Positions 62,035 to 64,000 of a stretch of 64,000 nucleotides of DNA are shown piece after piece. Made by a program: the position numbers and the translations under genes. Under the pieces are notes generated by a model. The model worked only from the letters and a program-made list of their open reading frames with translations. It had not been told where the DNA came from and ran no database searches. How positions within the stretch are numbered: the first letter of the stretch is position 1; each line of letters begins with the position of its first letter. This DNA comes from Rugamonas aquatica (GTDB lineage Bacteria > Pseudomonadota > Gammaproteobacteria > Burkholderiales > Burkholderiaceae_D), in contig NZ_WHUG01000011.1 of assembly GCF_009380215.1 (NCBI RefSeq), positions 150,303-214,302 of the forward strand. The letters run 5' to 3'.

Positions 62035-63617
62035 ACCAATCGAGACTACAGCAGCTAATCCAGTCAGCGATCGAGCGTGGCATCCTGCCCAAAGACGCCT
62101 CGCTCGACGACACATCCCGTCCGTGGCCCATCGTGCTGCTGACCGGCGTCGGCGCATGGTTGGCAGCCATTCCCCTGTTCATCCTGATGTTCCTGATTTT
62201 TAATGCAACCCTGCTTGATGGCCCTTGCTGTTACATGCTGGGACTCCTCCTGACCGGCTGCGCGCTGACGGCCTTGCACAAGCCCGGACTACCGATCTTT
62301 GCAGAACATATGAGTTTGCCCGGACTGCTGGTCGGCGCCTCCTTGATCGGCTACGGCGTCTACCGCGATATGCCGTACGCGGTCGCCGGAGTACTGGTCA
62401 CGGCGGTCAGCCTGGTCCTTGCATGGTTGGCGCCGCAGAACTGGTTGCGCACCTTGCTCGGCGCCCTGGCCTGCGCAACGTTCGTCGTGGCGACATCGGA
62501 TGCAAGGGAATACAGCACGCTGTTCCCAAGCTGGAGCGGGATCCACTACGGATTGTTGGCATGGCTGCTGGCGCAGGCGTTCTTTTACGCTCGGCTGGTC
62601 GACGGCGATTACTCTGACACCATGATCGCGGCCGAATCCATCGCCAACGGCTGGATACTCTGGGTGCTGTTCGCCATCACCCACATTTCCGGCCCGTCGT
62701 TCATGAGCGGCGCATTGGCAGGCGGCTGGTATCCGCACGAACTGATGTCGGCGCTACTGGACGAACCAGTGCAAAAGATACTCTCCGCGCTGATGACGCT
62801 CGCAGCCGCCGCGTGGCTCGCGTACCGCTGGCCGTCCTTGCGCGCGCCGCGTTATCTTGTGGCGGCTGCGATGCTTGCAGCGTTTGCATGGCTGGTCCAA
62901 ACGCTGGGGGCAATGCTGCTCGTGACGGCTATATTCGCCGGCAGCGGCCATTGGCGGCTGGCGGTTGCCAGCGCCATCGCAACTGCGTGGATCATTGGCA
63001 CCTTCTACTACCAACTGAATGTGGCGCTGGCCATCAAGGCCATCATCATGATCGTCATGGGCGCAGCGTTCGGCCTGGTGGCGCGGCGCGGATGGCGTGG
63101 CGGCGTTCGGCCAGCGATTTTGGTAAGCACGATGTCCGGCACTGCGGGCCGATGGCAACGGCCCGGCATCGCGGCATCGCTGCTGGCCACGCTTGTGGTC
63201 GCAAATTTGGGGATCTGGCAAAAAGAGGAGTTGATCCGTACGGGCCGTCTAGTATTTCTGGAGGTGGCGCCGGTCGATCCTCGCTCGCTCGTGCAGGGCG
63301 ACTACATGGCATTGAATTTCAAGATGCCATTGCCGGACGTATTACACACCTCCAGCCTCCTGGCGATCGCCAAAATTGATGCCCGCGGGATCGCAGTCGT
63401 CGACCGAGTCAAAGATACAACCGCCTTGGCTGGTGACGAGATCTTGATCGAATTGATACCGACGGGAAGCGGCCTGCGGCTAGCCAGCGATGCCTGGTAC
63501 TTCAAGGAGGGCGAAGCGGATCGCTGGGCTAAGGCCAAATATGGCGAATTCCGGATAGACCGACAGGGACATGCCTTGTTGGTTGGGTTACGCGGCCCAG
63601 ACCTGGAAAAACTATAG
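62031..63617 (+). CDS. DUF4401/GDYXXLXY domain membrane protein
   Basis: A 528-residue protein. The N-terminal part is a run of about ten membrane helices of the DUF4401 kind. The last 150 residues are soluble and hold the family motif LVQGDYMALNF at the place of GDYxxLxY, followed by strands ending GLRGPDLEKL. The role is unknown. It is coupled to the DUF2157 gene and is followed by a bidirectional terminator next to the rRNA operon. Confidence 0.87.
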   Translation: MNQSRLQQLIQSAIERGILPKDASLDDTSRPWPIVLLTGVGAWLAAIPLFILMFLIFNATLLDGPCCYMLGLLLTGCALTALHKPGLPIFAEHMSLPGLLVGASLIGYGVYRDMPYAVAGVLVTAVSLVLAWLAPQNWLRTLLGALACATFVVATSDAREYSTLFPSWSGIHYGLLAWLLAQAFFYARLVDGDYSDTMIAAESIANGWILWVLFAITHISGPSFMSGALAGGWYPHELMSALLDEPVQKILSALMTLAAAAWLAYRWPSLRAPRYLVAAAMLAAFAWLVQTLGAMLLVTAIFAGSGHWRLAVASAIATAWIIGTFYYQLNVALAIKAIIMIVMGAAFGLVARRGWRGGVRPAILVSTMSGTAGRWQRPGIAASLLATLVVANLGIWQKEELIRTGRLVFLEVAPVDPRSLVQGDYMALNFKMPLPDVLHTSSLLAIAKIDARGIAVVDRVKDTTALAGDEILIELIPTGSGLRLASDAWYFKEGEADRWAKAKYGEFRIDRQGHALLVGLRGPDLEKL

Positions 63618-63622
63618 ACGAA

Positions 63623-63656
63623 AAAAAGCCCACCAAGATCACCTGGTGGGCTTTTT
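63623..63656. terminator. bidirectional terminator between membrane gene and rRNA operon
   Basis: The 13-base arms AAAAAGCCCACCA and TGGTGGGCTTTTT flank an 8-base loop. On the minus strand it ends the rRNA operon in seven T. On the plus strand it ends the DUF2157 operon in five T. Confidence 0.92.
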
Positions 63657-63667
63657 AGTATAACTAG

Positions 63668-63780
63668 CCTGACGATAACCTACTTTCACACTGGTTGCAG
63701 CACTATCATCGGCGCAGAGTTGTTTCACGGTCCTGTTCGGGATGGGAAGGGGTGGGACCAACTTGCTATGGTCATCAGGC
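63668..63780 (-). rRNA. rrf: 5S ribosomal RNA
   Basis: Read on the minus strand it starts GCCTGATGACCATAGCAAGT, contains the conserved CCCACCCCTTCCCATCCCGA stretch and ends GTTATCGTCAGG. The ends pair to form helix I. The length of 113 bases is typical for the group. Confidence 0.95.
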
Positions 63781-63906
63781 ATTGACTTGTACGAGCGACG
63801 CTTTCAGCGACGCTCCGAATCTGGAAAAAGTAAGTAATGGGGTAATGAAGTTGTATCAACGAACGTTCCAACATACTTCTCATTCACCATAACCTGCTAA
63901 GGTTAT

Positions 63907-64000
63907 AGGGACAAGCCGTACGGGCAATTAGTATCAGTTAGCTTAATGCATTACTGCACTTCCACACCTGACCTATCAACGTCCTGGTCTCGAACGACCC
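63907..64000 (-). rRNA. rrl: 23S ribosomal RNA, 3' end only
   Basis: On the minus strand this is the 3' end of 23S rRNA. It enters at GGGTCGTTCGAGACCAGGAC and ends GATACTAATTGCCCGTACGG followed by CTTGTCCCT, homologous to the E. coli end. The rest lies beyond the window. The 126-base spacer to 5S contains no tRNA. Confidence 0.93.

Noticed and set aside
63781..63906. Search for a tRNA between 23S and 5S rRNA
   Set aside because: No acceptor-stem pairing, TTC loop or CCA-type end could be found. It appears to be a plain spacer.

Overview
The window is a stretch of a GC-rich betaproteobacterial chromosome. The best fit is Oxalobacteraceae (Massilia, Duganella or Janthinobacterium type). This rests on gene content: the mreBCD-mrdA-rodA cluster divergent from gatCAB, metX-metW, a glutathione synthetase pair beside a small regulatory PTS, torF-glnK-amtB, a PEP-CTERM protein, and DUF1840 and UbiK proteins. 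The genus assignment is inference. No phage, integrase, IS element, CRISPR array or tRNA was seen. Nearly the whole window is coding, and no interval over 300 bases lacks a gene or RNA. The largest gaps (13190-13463, 51334-51611, 60829-61059) are promoter regions between divergent genes.

Layout: 1-2805 holds the end of a SPOR-domain gene, a divergent SDR/LysR pair and a small unknown protein. 2878-13189 (minus strand) is the elongasome cluster, transcribed mreB-mreC-mreD-mrdA-rodA-rodA-mrdA-rlpA, so PBP2 and RodA are both present twice in mirrored order. 13464-16901 is gatCAB, with palindromic repeats in its spacers. 17035-21930 carries two GNAT acetyltransferases, an LprI-like protein and a large propeller-type sensor kinase. 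21896-22718 is a lower-GC two-gene unit that looks like a toxin-immunity pair. 22805-29115 is a compact minus-strand unit for exported proteins: PEP-CTERM protein, phosphoesterase, diheme peroxidase, unknown protein, exported SurE and lipoprotein.

29249-35797 combines two outer-membrane beta-barrel genes, a divergent RstA/RstB-like two-component system and a BlaI/M56 peptidase pair whose peptidase ends in a TonB-like domain. This is a plausible envelope-stress module. 35800-43499 is housekeeping: hydrolase, pyrE, xthA, an RluA-family enzyme, an M48 protease, an AmpG-like permease and metX-metW. A 38-bp-arm inverted repeat lies at 38626-38711. 43576-48485 holds ptsI, ptsH, an EIIA-Man protein, gshB and gshA. 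48633-51333 is amtB-glnK-torF behind a recognisable sigma-54 promoter and a perfect NtrC-type site.

51612-63617 holds ubiK, comM, an ester cyclase-like gene, an M1 peptidase lipoprotein, DUF1840, a 1303-residue propeller sensor kinase and a DUF2157/GDYXXLXY membrane pair. The window ends in the 3' part of an rRNA operon on the minus strand (5S, then the end of 23S).

The best candidates for something new are the toxin-immunity-like pair, the secreted phosphoesterase/peroxidase/SurE unit and the doubled PBP2-RodA module with diverged active-site motifs. None can be proven from sequence reading alone.
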